Below are positions 31,776 through 45,880 of a DNA stretch of 64,000 bases, piece after piece. A model generated the notes under the pieces. That model made no database searches, was not told where the DNA came from, and saw nothing but the letters and a program-made list of their open reading frames with translations. The translations under genes and the position numbers were made by a program. The stretch is taken from assembly GCF_022952855.1 (NCBI RefSeq), contig NZ_JALJDX010000218.1:1-64000 (forward strand). The letters run 5' to 3'. The first letter of the stretch is position 1. Each line of letters begins with the position of its first letter. Origin of the DNA: Pseudomonas sp. RGM2987 (GTDB lineage Bacteria > Pseudomonadota > Gammaproteobacteria > Pseudomonadales > Pseudomonadaceae).

Positions 31776-32531
31776 TCAGTTTCCCGCGGCGCGACAGATC
31801 GCACCGAACTCATCTGCATTCAGGGAAGCTCCACCAATGAGCCCCCCATCGATATCCGGCATGCCGAACAGTTCGACCGCATTGGCCGCCTTCACGCTGC
31901 CGCCGTATAGAAGCCGCACACCTCGTGCCACTTCAGAATTTTCTGCCGCCAACTGTGCGCGGATGGCTGCATGCACATCTTGCGCCTGTTGCGGCGAAGC
32001 AGTCAGCCCGGTACCAATGGCCCAGACCGGCTCGTAAGCAATGACCGCCTTTGCAAAAGCACCGACACCCAGGTCTTCGATGATGCTGCCCAGCTGACGC
32101 CCGACAACTTCGAGAGTCTTCCCGGCTTCACGCTGTTCGAGGGTCTCCCCTACGCACAACACCGGAGTCAGACCACAAGCCTGAGCCGCTGCAAACTTGC
32201 GAATCAGGGTCTTGTCCTGCTCGCCCATGATCAGGCGACGCTCGGAATGTCCGACCAGGACCAGGGAACAACCTGCGTCCACCAGTTGACTCGGCGCAAT
32301 CTCACCGGTCAACGCACCTTGCATCGATTCCACCGCAGAATTCTGCGCGCCGATCGAAATCGACTTGCCTTTCAAGCCATCAACCACCTGATTGATATAC
32401 AAGCAAGGCGGGAATACCGCGACATCAACACCGCTTGGCAAGGCCAGATGACGAAGGCCATTGATCAGCTCAGCGACGCTGGCGCGGGTACCGTGCATCT
32501 TCCAGTTACCAGCTACCATAGGGCGACGCAT
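31776..32531 (-). CDS. tpiA: triosephosphate isomerase
   Basis: 251 residues. Interconverts dihydroxyacetone phosphate and glyceraldehyde-3-phosphate. Visible are N-K of MVAGNWKMHG, the catalytic His in LVGHSERR, the catalytic Glu in VIAYEPVWAIGTG, and the phosphate-binding YGGSVKAAN and GGLIGGASL. Between glmM and secG in the usual pseudomonad order. Confidence 0.98.
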   Translation of the reverse strand: MRRPMVAGNWKMHGTRASVAELINGLRHLALPSGVDVAVFPPCLYINQVVDGLKGKSISIGAQNSAVESMQGALTGEIAPSQLVDAGCSLVLVGHSERRLIMGEQDKTLIRKFAAAQACGLTPVLCVGETLEQREAGKTLEVVGRQLGSIIEDLGVGAFAKAVIAYEPVWAIGTGLTASPQQAQDVHAAIRAQLAAENSEVARGVRLLYGGSVKAANAVELFGMPDIDGGLIGGASLNADEFGAICRAAGN

Positions 32532-32597
32532 GCTGTACCTCGTCGGTCAAAGTGGGCGCAGATGTTACCCAACCGATTCATGACTGGCAAGCCGAAT

Positions 32598-33935
32598 TCA
32601 GGCAGAAACTTCAGTAACAAGCCTCGCCAGCTCTTCAGCGTAACCGCGGACCTGCATTTCATCCTCGCCTTCGACCATGACGCGCACCAAAGGCTCTGTA
32701 CCGGACTTGCGCAACAATACACGCCCACGCCCTGCCATAGCCTGCGTGACACGCTCACTGGCCTGCTTGACCGTTTCATGTTCGAGAGGATTCGCACCGC
32801 CCCCCAGACGCACGTTGATCAGCACTTGCGGACACTTGCGCAGCGCCTGGCGTGATTGTGCAAGCCCTTCATTACGCGCCTTGAGCGCCATCAGCACTTG
32901 CAGGGCAGCAATGATCGCATCGCCGGTGGTGGTATGGTCAAAGCAGACGATATGACCGGAGTTCTCGCCCCCGATCATCCAGTTGCGCTCCAGCAGTTCC
33001 GAGATCACATACCGATCGCCGACATTGGCCCGCACGAAAGGAATATCCAGGTCCGCCAAGGCCAGCTCAAGCCCGAGATTGCTCATCAGCGTACCAACCA
33101 CACCGCCTTGCAACTTGCCGCGCTCGTGCAAATCACGAGCGATGATAAACAGCAAGTCGTCACCGTCGACGACGGTACCGGTGTGGTCGACCATCAAGAC
33201 CCGATCGCCATCACCATCGAAGGCGATGCCGAGGTCGGCATGCTCGGCGAGCACCGCAGCCTGCAGCGCCTCGGTATGGGTGGAGCCACAGTTGTGATTG
33301 ATGTTCAGGCCATTGGGCTGGGCAGAAAGTACTGCAACCTCTGCGCCCAACTCACGAAAGACACTCGGCGCAACCTTATAGGTCGCACCATGGGCACAGT
33401 CGACGACGATTTTCAGGCCGGCAAAACTGGTACCGGTCGGCACGCTGCCTTTGCAGAACTCGATGTAGCGACCCGATGCATCGTTGATCCGCGACACCTT
33501 GCCGATCTTGCTCGACTCAACCACTGTCATCGGGGTATCCAGCAGCTCCTCGATCATCAGTTCCACTTCATCCGGCAGCTTGGTGCCCTTGCCGGAGAAG
33601 AACTTGATACCGTTATCGTCATGCGGGTTGTGCGAGGCACTGATCACAATGCCCGCCTGCCCCTGGAAAGTTCGCGTCAGGTATGCAATGGCAGGCGTCG
33701 GCATCGGTCCTAGCAGCATGACGTCGGCGCCCGCCGAAGTCAGGCCGGCCTCGAGAGCCGACTCGAACATGTAACCGGAAATACGCGTGTCCTTGCCAAC
33801 CAGCACTTTGCAGGCGCCCATTTTGCGGAACGCCATGCCAGCCGCCCAGCCGAGCTTGAGCATGAAATCAGGGGTGATGGGGTATTCGCCGACCCGACCA
33901 CGAATCCCGTCGGTGCCAAAGTATTTTTTGCTCAT
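32598..33935 (-). CDS. glmM: phosphoglucosamine mutase
   Basis: 445 residues. Converts glucosamine-6-phosphate to glucosamine-1-phosphate for UDP-GlcNAc synthesis. MSKKYFGTDGIRGRVG at the start, the phosphoserine loop VISASHNPHDDNGIKFF, metal-binding AFDGDGDRVLMVD, substrate loop GGENSGHIV and phosphate-binding RKSGTEPLVRVMVEG. Directly downstream of folP (16-bp gap). Confidence 0.98.
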   Translation of the reverse strand: MSKKYFGTDGIRGRVGEYPITPDFMLKLGWAAGMAFRKMGACKVLVGKDTRISGYMFESALEAGLTSAGADVMLLGPMPTPAIAYLTRTFQGQAGIVISASHNPHDDNGIKFFSGKGTKLPDEVELMIEELLDTPMTVVESSKIGKVSRINDASGRYIEFCKGSVPTGTSFAGLKIVVDCAHGATYKVAPSVFRELGAEVAVLSAQPNGLNINHNCGSTHTEALQAAVLAEHADLGIAFDGDGDRVLMVDHTGTVVDGDDLLFIIARDLHERGKLQGGVVGTLMSNLGLELALADLDIPFVRANVGDRYVISELLERNWMIGGENSGHIVCFDHTTTGDAIIAALQVLMALKARNEGLAQSRQALRKCPQVLINVRLGGGANPLEHETVKQASERVTQAMAGRGRVLLRKSGTEPLVRVMVEGEDEMQVRGYAEELARLVTEVSA

Positions 33936-33951
33936 GAGTGCTCCGTCATTC

Positions 33952-34803
33952 TTATTCGGCTGAATCCACAGCTGCGATCATCCGCACGACATCCATCGTT
34001 TCGGCCACATCGTGCACACGCAGTATGCGCGCACCTTTGGTCAGGGCGAGGGCCGCGAGTGCGAGACCGCCGTACAGACGCTCTCCCACCGGACGCCCCA
34101 AGGCATTGCCTATCATGCTCTTTCGCGAGACCCCGACCAACAGGGGGCGCCCCAAGGCATGCAAAGCTTCCATATGTTTGAACAGGCTCAGATTGTGAGC
34201 CAGTGTCTTGGCAAAGCCAAATCCCGGATCAAGAATGATCCGCTCGGCGGGGATGCCCACGGCTGCGCAGTGATTCAAACGCTGCGCCAGAAATTCACCG
34301 ACCTCTGCGGTCACGTCGTGATAGTGCGGGTCGTTCTGCATGGTTCCCGGCTCGCCGAGCATATGCATCAGGCACACCGGCAGACCGGTAGCCGCTGCTG
34401 CATCCAGCGCTCCGTCGCGCTGCAAGGACCGGACATCATTGATCAACCCGGCCCCCAGTCGCGCGGTTTCACGCATGACCGCAGGGGTTGAGGTATCGAC
34501 CGAGATGATAACGTCGAGCTCGCGATGAATGCGCTCGACAATCGGCGCCACCCGTTCCAGCTCTTCGGTAGGCGAAACCGATCGGGCACCTGGCCGGGTT
34601 GATTCACCACCGACATCGATCAGCGTTGCGCCGGCGGCAACCATGGCCTCGGCATGCCGCAACGCAGCGTCGAGCTGGCTGAACCGACCACCGTCGGAAA
34701 AGGAATCGGGAGTGACATTGAGAATGCCCATGGCATGCGCATGGGCCAAATCAAGAACCCGGTTGCCGCAAGGCAACCGGGTCGGGGACTGAACAGAAGT
34801 CAT
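33952..34803 (-). CDS. folP: dihydropteroate synthase
   Basis: 283 residues. Condenses p-aminobenzoate with the pterin diphosphate in folate synthesis. Contains the two PROSITE-type blocks MGILNVTPDSFSDGGRF and GATLIDVGGESTRPGARSV, and the C-terminal RVHDVAETMDVVRM. 8 bases from the ftsH stop, in the ftsH-folP-glmM operon. Confidence 0.98.
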   Translation of the reverse strand: MTSVQSPTRLPCGNRVLDLAHAHAMGILNVTPDSFSDGGRFSQLDAALRHAEAMVAAGATLIDVGGESTRPGARSVSPTEELERVAPIVERIHRELDVIISVDTSTPAVMRETARLGAGLINDVRSLQRDGALDAAAATGLPVCLMHMLGEPGTMQNDPHYHDVTAEVGEFLAQRLNHCAAVGIPAERIILDPGFGFAKTLAHNLSLFKHMEALHALGRPLLVGVSRKSMIGNALGRPVGERLYGGLALAALALTKGARILRVHDVAETMDVVRMIAAVDSAE

Positions 34804-34811
34804 TTCAAGCC

Positions 34812-36722
<1,911 letters not shown>

Positions 36723-36912
36723 ATCGTTCAATTAACTACCCTCTGAAGCAAGCTCCGCTACTGGCGCGCGCTTCGCATGATATTCACCGGCCTAACTTAC
36801 TACATTACCTACGACTCTGGCAGGCGCCGTCTGTAACCCTTTGTGAAACTTTGACCGCGCAATTTTCGTTACGTGGCATTTTCAATGCGAGACAAAAAAA
36901 CTATCACCCCGC

Positions 36913-37563
36913 TCAAAGACGCTCATCGCTGGCTGCGCCTTCGACACCGCGAAAGCCTCGCGCCAATAGATATTGCTCGCGAGAGCGGTCACGAGAGGAC
37001 AATGGCTTGCGCATCTGCACCTTGTCGAACAATTTGCGCATGCCCTTGTGGTACTCGTCAAAACCTTCCCCCTGGAAGACCTTGATCAAAAAATCACCAC
37101 CCGGACGCAACACCCGTCCGGCTAGATCCAGGGCCAGCTCGCTGAGGAACATTGCACGGGGCATGTCGACAGCGGCCAGTCCACTCATATTGGGGGCCAT
37201 ATCGGAAATCACAAGGTCGACCTGCGTATTTCCGACGGCTTCGAGGATTTTGGCCAGCACAGTGTCTTCCGTAAAATCGCCCTGGATAAAGGTCACATCA
37301 GGGATGCTATCCATTTCCAGGATATCGGACGCAATCAGTCGCCCCTGCCCGCCAATCAGACGACTGGTCACCTGCGACCACCCACCCGGCGCTGCGCCGA
37401 GGTCGATCACGGTCATGCCTGGGCGGATCAGACGATCCTTTTCCTGGATTTCCAGCAACTTGTAGCTGGCACGCGAGCGATAGCCGTCCTTTTGCGCCAT
37501 TTTGACGTATGGATCGTTGAAATGCTCTCTGAGCCAGTTCTGGCTAGTCTTGGAACGGGCCAC
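36913..37563 (-). CDS. rlmE: 23S rRNA 2'-O-methyltransferase (U2552)
   Basis: 216 residues from GTG 37563 (ARSKTSQNWLREHFNDPYVK). Rossmann methyltransferase with the SAM motif VIDLGAAPGGWSQV and the K-D-K-E-type residues in DGYRSRASYKLLEI, SDMAPNMSG and GGDFLIKVFQGEG. A heat-shock-linked gene paired with ftsH. The C-terminal tail (GVEGAASDERL) is a few residues longer than in E. coli. Divergent from yhbY with a 107-bp shared promoter region. Confidence 0.96.
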   Translation of the reverse strand: MARSKTSQNWLREHFNDPYVKMAQKDGYRSRASYKLLEIQEKDRLIRPGMTVIDLGAAPGGWSQVTSRLIGGQGRLIASDILEMDSIPDVTFIQGDFTEDTVLAKILEAVGNTQVDLVISDMAPNMSGLAAVDMPRAMFLSELALDLAGRVLRPGGDFLIKVFQGEGFDEYHKGMRKLFDKVQMRKPLSSRDRSREQYLLARGFRGVEGAASDERL

Positions 37564-37670
37564 GGGCCACCTCTAAAAATAAAACGGGTCGTGATTAAGT
37601 GGGCGGTCCCGGACTTGCTCGGGTAAACTGGCCGCCGCTTTTTTACAAGATCAGACGCAGGGGTCAGATT

Positions 37671-37979
37671 ATGCCGCTCACTCAAGAGCAGAAGAAACAA
37701 TACAAATCCATTGGCCACCATCTGAAACCGGTTTTGACTGTGGCTGACAACGGTTTGACTGAAGGTGTACTCGCCGAACTGGAGCGCGCCCTGGGTGATC
37801 ATGAGCTGATCAAGATCAAGCTCAACATCCTGGATCGTGAAGCCCGCCTGGCTGCCGTTGCCGAACTGTGCAAGACCGGCAAGGCCGACCTGGTGCAGGT
37901 CATCGGCAAGATGGCGCTGATTTACCGCAAGAACTTCAGCGTCAACAAGCAACTGTCTAACGTTCACCGCTTCAAGTGA
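37671..37979 (+). CDS. yhbY: YhbY-family (CRM domain) RNA-binding protein
   Basis: 102 residues from ATG 37671 (MPLTQEQKKQYKSIGHHLKPVLTV). Single CRM domain with the GxxG-like loop, ending FSVNKQLSNVHRFK. Associates with pre-50S particles. Only plus-strand gene within a long minus-strand block; its upstream neighbour rlmE is divergent, as in many gammaproteobacteria. Confidence 0.95.
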   Translation: MPLTQEQKKQYKSIGHHLKPVLTVADNGLTEGVLAELERALGDHELIKIKLNILDREARLAAVAELCKTGKADLVQVIGKMALIYRKNFSVNKQLSNVHRFK

Positions 37980-37988
37980 TGCCAAGGG

Positions 37989-38393
37989 TCAAGGGTGTGC
38001 CTCGCACACCCTGCCACTCCATCCGGGAACCGGTTGCAACACCAGCACCAAGCCGGAGAAACCCAGCACCAGGTAACTGAAAACCTGCCACTGGCCAGCA
38101 TCGGGCCAGCCGAGACGCACCGCAAAGAACATCCCGCAGGCGTACAATGCCATGAGCAACAATTGCCCGCGAATGTCGCGCCATAGACTGGCAAGGCCCT
38201 CGGCCTGAACCAGCACCAAAGCCTGAAACATCGCACACGCCGCGGAAAAACCCACCAGCAGCGCCGTCAGCATGCCTGCAATTTCATCGATGAGCAGCGG
38301 CGCAAGACCGATCCGACCCAGCACCGGCAGCAAGCCGATGTGCAACAACCAGACGCCGCCCACCCATAACATCTGGGTGAGCTGCCAGATCAT
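37989..38393 (-). CDS. DUF4149-type integral membrane protein
   Basis: 134 residues from ATG 38393 (MIWQLTQMLWVGGVWLLHIGLLPVL); the frame extends upstream into greA without support. Four hydrophobic segments with a conserved first helix are typical of the DUF4149 family, found next to greA or yhbY in pseudomonads. Function unknown. Lies 28 bases after greA in the same direction, probably co-transcribed. Confidence 0.85.
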   Translation of the reverse strand: MIWQLTQMLWVGGVWLLHIGLLPVLGRIGLAPLLIDEIAGMLTALLVGFSAACAMFQALVLVQAEGLASLWRDIRGQLLLMALYACGMFFAVRLGWPDAGQWQVFSYLVLGFSGLVLVLQPVPGWSGRVCEAHP

Positions 38394-38421
38394 GGCACCC
38401 GCTCGAAGCGGGCGCCTTCTT

Positions 38422-38900
38422 TCAGATGTGACGGACTTCGACAATCTCATACTCGATCACGCCACCAGGCGTCTTTACCGCCACCACATCACCCTCTTCC
38501 TTGGCGATCAAGGCGCGAGCGATGGGCGAACCGACAGAGATTTTGCCGAGTTTGATGTCAGCTTCATCCTCACCCACGATCTGGTAAGTGACGCTTTCAT
38601 CTGTCTCGACGTTGGCGATTTCCACGGTGGTGCCGAAAATCACCTTGCCGGTATGGGGGATGGTGGTGACGTCGATGATCACCGCATTCTGCATGCGACC
38701 TTCGATATCACGCACCCGCGCCTCGACCATGCCCTGCTCCTCACGGGCGGCATGGTACTCAGCGTTTTCCTTGAGATCGCCCAGCTCACGCGCTTCACCA
38801 ATAGCCTGGCTCAAGCGCGGACGCTCGACCTTGGTCAAGAAAGCGTGTTCCTCTTCCAGGGCCTTTGCGCCCTGAACAGTCATGGGGTACTTGGTTATGC

Positions 38901-38904
<4 letters not shown>
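38422..38904 (-). CDS. greA: transcription elongation factor GreA
   Basis: 160 residues. N-terminal coiled coil (YPMTVQGAKALEEEHAFLTKVERPRLSQAIGEARELGDLKENAEYHAAREEQGMVEAR) with the acidic tip DLKENAEY and a C-terminal FKBP-like domain. Stimulates transcript cleavage in backtracked RNA polymerase. The start ATG overlaps the carB stop, so carA-carB-greA form one unit. Confidence 0.97.
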
Positions 38905-42122
<3,218 letters not shown>

Positions 42123-42226
42123 GGGTTTGTCACTCAAATCCGCAGGTCAGTCGGCTAGGCCGTCGAACAATCTTTGCAGCGCCTGAGGGGGCCGCCGTAC
42201 ACGGGGCCGCCCTCGGGCTTACGCGA

Positions 42227-43363
42227 TCAGCGTCGCTTGGCCATCTCATTGATGAAGCGATCGAACAGCGGAGCCACGTCGTTCGGGCCCGGGCTCGCTT
42301 CAGGGTGGCCCTGGAAGCTGAACGCGCTCTTGTCGGTGCGTTCGATACCTTGCAGAGTGCCGTCGAACAGCGATTTGTGAATCGCGCGTACGTTGGCCGG
42401 CAGGGTCGCTTCGTCTACCGCAAAACCGTGGTTCTGGCTGGTGATCATGACGACGCCGGTGTCCAGGTCTTGTACCGGGTGGTTGGCACCGTGGTGGCCG
42501 TGGCCCATTTTCAGGGTCTTGGCGCCCGACGCCAGGGCCAGCAACTGGTGGCCGAGGCAGATGCCGAATACCGGGATCTCGGTTTCCAGCACATCTTTGA
42601 TTGCCTGGATCGCGTAGTCGCAAGGCTCGGGGTCACCGGGGCCGTTGGACAGGAACACGCCGTCAGGCTTGAGGGCCAGGACGTCTGCGGCCGGGGTTTG
42701 TGCCGGCACCACGGTCACGCGGCAACCACGTTCTACCAGCATGCGCAGGATGTTCAGCTTGACGCCGTAGTCGTAGGCCACCACGTGGTACGGCAGCTCG
42801 GAAGCCTCGATGGTCGCGTGCGCGTCGGTCTTCAGGTCCCAGACCGAGGAACGCCACTCGTACTGTTCCTTGGTGCTGACGACTTTCGCCAGGTCCATGC
42901 CCTTGAGGCCTGGGAAGCCCTGGGCAGCAGCGATAGCCGCTTCTTCGGAAATGTTGTCACCAGCCATGATGCAGCCGTTCTGCGCGCCCTTCTCCCGCAG
43001 GATGCGGGTCAGGCGGCGGGTGTCGATACCGGCGATCGCCACGACATTGTTGGCTTTCAGGTAATCGGACAGGGACATCGTGTTACGCCAGTTGCTCGCT
43101 ACCAGCGGCAAATCACGGATGACCAGACCGGCGGACCAGACGCGATCGGACTCGGCATCTTCCGGCGTGGTGCCGGTGTTGCCGATGTGCGGGTAGGTCA
43201 GGGTAACGATTTGCTGGGCGTAGGAAGGATCGGTAAGAATTTCCTGATAGCCGGTCATTGCGGTGTTAAACACCACCTCACCAACGGTCTGACCGTCGGC
43301 TCCAATGGCTTCGCCGCGAAAAATGCTGCCATCAGCAAGGGCGAGTATGGCTGGCTTAGTCAA
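42227..43363 (-). CDS. carA: carbamoyl-phosphate synthase small (glutaminase) subunit
   Basis: 378 residues. The N-terminal CPSase_sm_chain domain (ALADGSIFRGEAIGADGQTVGEVVFNTAMTGYQEILTDPSYA) is followed by a class I glutamine amidotransferase with nucleophile Cys in VFGICLGHQLLAL and His/Glu in SFQGHPEASPGP. Gap of 104 bp to carB. Confidence 0.98.
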   Translation of the reverse strand: MTKPAILALADGSIFRGEAIGADGQTVGEVVFNTAMTGYQEILTDPSYAQQIVTLTYPHIGNTGTTPEDAESDRVWSAGLVIRDLPLVASNWRNTMSLSDYLKANNVVAIAGIDTRRLTRILREKGAQNGCIMAGDNISEEAAIAAAQGFPGLKGMDLAKVVSTKEQYEWRSSVWDLKTDAHATIEASELPYHVVAYDYGVKLNILRMLVERGCRVTVVPAQTPAADVLALKPDGVFLSNGPGDPEPCDYAIQAIKDVLETEIPVFGICLGHQLLALASGAKTLKMGHGHHGANHPVQDLDTGVVMITSQNHGFAVDEATLPANVRAIHKSLFDGTLQGIERTDKSAFSFQGHPEASPGPNDVAPLFDRFINEMAKRR

Positions 43364-43407
43364 GAAGACCTCCCGTAAATAAAGCCTGAAAGGGCGATCG
43401 CAGGTTG

Positions 43408-43446
43408 TAAAAAAGCGGAGTGACGTATGGACACGTCACCCCGCTT
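43408..43446 (-). terminator. intrinsic terminator/attenuator between dapB and carA
   Basis: Minus-strand stem AAGCGGGGTGACG/CGTCACTCCGCTT followed by TTTTT. It lies in the carA leader, about 45 bases before the start codon, so it could end dapB transcription or attenuate carAB. Confidence 0.8.
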
Positions 43447-43617
43447 GTTCACTGAATTATTCTGCGCGCTTTTAGTGGACACACTAAAGCTGTAGCTTAC
43501 AGAAAAAGGCTTTTTTGGTCCACCGCTAATGAGCCTTAAGGCAGGGGAATGCGACAGGCCGTCGCGAAGCGGTGTAAAACGGGGCGCAGTATAACCTGAA
43601 CCCCGCCTTCAATGGCA

Positions 43618-44424
43618 TCAACGCAGGTCGAGAACGTCCTGCATGTCGTACAGGCCAGGCTCACGCCCGTCCAGCCACAACGCAGCACGTACCGCGCCCT
43701 TGGCGAAGGTCATCCGGCTCGAGGCCTTGTGCGTGATCTCCAGGCGCTCACCCTCGGTGGCGAACAACACGGTGTGATCGCCCACCACATCACCACCGCG
43801 CACGGTAGCGAAACCGATGGTGTCTCGATCCCGCGCACCGGTATGGCCCTGACGCCCATATACGGCGACTTCCTGCAGGTCACGACCCAGCGCATCGGCG
43901 ATCACTTCCCCCATGCGCAAGGCGGTTCCCGAAGGTGCATCGATCTTGTGCCGGTGATGCGCCTCGATGATCTCGATATCCGCGTCGTCACCCAGGACCC
44001 GCGCCGTCAGATCCAGCAGCTTCAGCGACAGGTTCACACCCACGCTGAAGTTCGCCGCGAACACGATCGGGATGTCCTTGCCGGCATCGGCCAGCAATTG
44101 CTTCTGCGCGGCATCCAGCCCGGTGGTGCCGATCACCATGGCCTTGCCGTTCTTGCGGCAGATGGCAAGGTTTTTCAGCATCACTTCCGGCAGGGTGAAA
44201 TCGATCAGGACATCGAACTCATCGAGCACCTTTTCCAGGCCGCCGGACATCGGCACGCCGATGCGCCCCAGCGACGCCAGTTCCCCGGCATCAGCCCCGA
44301 CCAGCGTGCTGTCAGGCCGAACGATGGCAGCCGTCAGGCCCGAGAGCGGCGAGCGTTGCTGCACCGCCTCGACCAACGCCTTGCCCATGCGCCCCGCAGC
44401 GCCCATCACAGCTATACGTCGCAT
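43618..44424 (-). CDS. dapB: 4-hydroxy-tetrahydrodipicolinate reductase
   Basis: 268 residues. Lysine/diaminopimelate pathway reductase. NAD(P)-binding MRRIAVMGAAGRMGKALVEAV, catalytic EAHHRHKIDAPSGTALRMGE, and FAANFSVGVNLSLKLL. 9 bases after the dnaJ stop, in the grpE-dnaK-dnaJ-dapB-carAB order of Pseudomonas. Confidence 0.98.
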   Translation of the reverse strand: MRRIAVMGAAGRMGKALVEAVQQRSPLSGLTAAIVRPDSTLVGADAGELASLGRIGVPMSGGLEKVLDEFDVLIDFTLPEVMLKNLAICRKNGKAMVIGTTGLDAAQKQLLADAGKDIPIVFAANFSVGVNLSLKLLDLTARVLGDDADIEIIEAHHRHKIDAPSGTALRMGEVIADALGRDLQEVAVYGRQGHTGARDRDTIGFATVRGGDVVGDHTVLFATEGERLEITHKASSRMTFAKGAVRAALWLDGREPGLYDMQDVLDLR

Positions 44425-44433
44425 GCGACCTCC

Positions 44434-45558
44434 TTACAGATCGCCGAAGAAGCGCTTCACGCCTTCGAACCAACCGGTGGTTTTAGGGGAATGACTGTTG
44501 TCACCCTCCAGCGAACTGCGGAACTCTTCCAGCAACTCACGCTGGCGCCGACTCAGGTTGACCGGTGTTTCTACCGCAACGCGGCACATCAGGTCACCGG
44601 CACCGCCACCACGCACTGGCGCAACGCCTTTGCCGCGAATGCGGAACTGCTTGCCGGTCTGCGTGCCCTCAGGGATCTTCAGCTTGACGCGACCATCGAG
44701 AGTCGGGATCTCAAGCTCGCCACCCAAGGCCGCATCGACAAAGCTGATCGGCACTTCGCAGAACAGATGCTTGCCGTCACGCTGGAAAATCGCGTGCTCA
44801 CGCACGTTGATAACCACGTACAGGTCGCCGGTCGGGCCACCCTGGGCACCCGCCTCGCCCTCGCCCGACAGGCGAATGCGGTCACCGGTATCGACACCGG
44901 CCGGCACCTTGACCGACAGCGTCTTGTACTCTTCGACACGCCCTTCGCCGTGGCAGGAATCGCACGGATCAGAAATGATCTTGCCTTGGCCATGGCAGCG
45001 CGGGCAGGTCTGCTGCACCGAGAAAAAGCCCTGCTGCATACGAACCTGACCAATGCCACCACAGGTCGGGCAGGTGACGGGCGACGAGCCCTTCTTGGCA
45101 CCCGAGCCATCGCACGGCTTGCAATTGACCAGCGTCGGCACGCGGATATTGACAGTGGTACCGCGCACCGCCTCTTCCAGGTTCAGCTCCAGCGTATAGC
45201 GCAAATCGCTGCCACGCTGGGCGCCACCACGGGATCCGCCCCGACCGCCACCGAAGAAATCGCTGAACACGTCACCGAAAATATCGGAGAAATTCTGGCC
45301 GCCAAAACCGGCACCGCCGCCACCCATGCTCGGGTCGACACCAGCATGACCGTACTGGTCATAGGCCGCGCGCTTGCTGGAATCGGACAGTACTTCGTAA
45401 GCCTCGTTGGCTTCCTTGAACAACTCTTCCGACGCTTTGTCGCCGGGATTACGGTCCGGGTGGTGCTTCATGGCCAGACGACGATAAGCCTTCTTCAGCT
45501 CCGCCTCGCTGGCGCCCCGCTCGACACCCAATACTTCGTAGAAATCACGTTTTGCCAT
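44434..45558 (-). CDS. dnaJ: chaperone DnaJ
   Basis: 374 residues from ATG 45558 (MAKRDFYEVLGVERGASEAEL). J-domain with HPD (AMKHHPDRNPG), a Gly-rich linker (GGGGAGFGGQNF), and four zinc-binding CxxCxGxG repeats (CKPCDGSG, CPTCGGIG, CPRCHGQG, CDSCHGEG). The C-terminal substrate-binding domains follow. Hsp40 cofactor of DnaK. Confidence 0.98.
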   Translation of the reverse strand: MAKRDFYEVLGVERGASEAELKKAYRRLAMKHHPDRNPGDKASEELFKEANEAYEVLSDSSKRAAYDQYGHAGVDPSMGGGGAGFGGQNFSDIFGDVFSDFFGGGRGGSRGGAQRGSDLRYTLELNLEEAVRGTTVNIRVPTLVNCKPCDGSGAKKGSSPVTCPTCGGIGQVRMQQGFFSVQQTCPRCHGQGKIISDPCDSCHGEGRVEEYKTLSVKVPAGVDTGDRIRLSGEGEAGAQGGPTGDLYVVINVREHAIFQRDGKHLFCEVPISFVDAALGGELEIPTLDGRVKLKIPEGTQTGKQFRIRGKGVAPVRGGGAGDLMCRVAVETPVNLSRRQRELLEEFRSSLEGDNSHSPKTTGWFEGVKRFFGDL

Positions 45559-45880
45559 TAGTCTTTGCACTCTTATAGGACGTCCGGCAAACCTCTCCTG
45601 AACCTTGCCAAACTCGTTGAGCCTCCATACAGGCCCGGACCCAACTCACGTCGATTCAACGATCCTGGTCTTCAATCTTTCAGCCAGGGACCCGGCCAAA
45701 ACGCGGTGCCTATCGATCGAAAAGCAGGAGCATCCCCGATCACACCGCCAGCATCCGAACGCCGTCGCATGCTGTAAAAATTCGCTGGCTCCAGACACGC
45801 CAACGCGGGAGCAAGCTCCCGCGCGGCGACATCCTACCAGCCACCGCACAAATGCAGTCAACCGGCCGACCAACAAGCGA
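45559..45880. other. dnaK-dnaJ intergenic region with a REP-like palindrome
   Basis: About 320 bp with no gene. It holds a perfect palindrome CGCGGGAGC-AA-GCTCCCGCG at 45804-45823 that shares its core with the REP elements elsewhere in the window. The hairpin may attenuate read-through from dnaK into dnaJ or protect the dnaK 3' end. Confidence 0.6.
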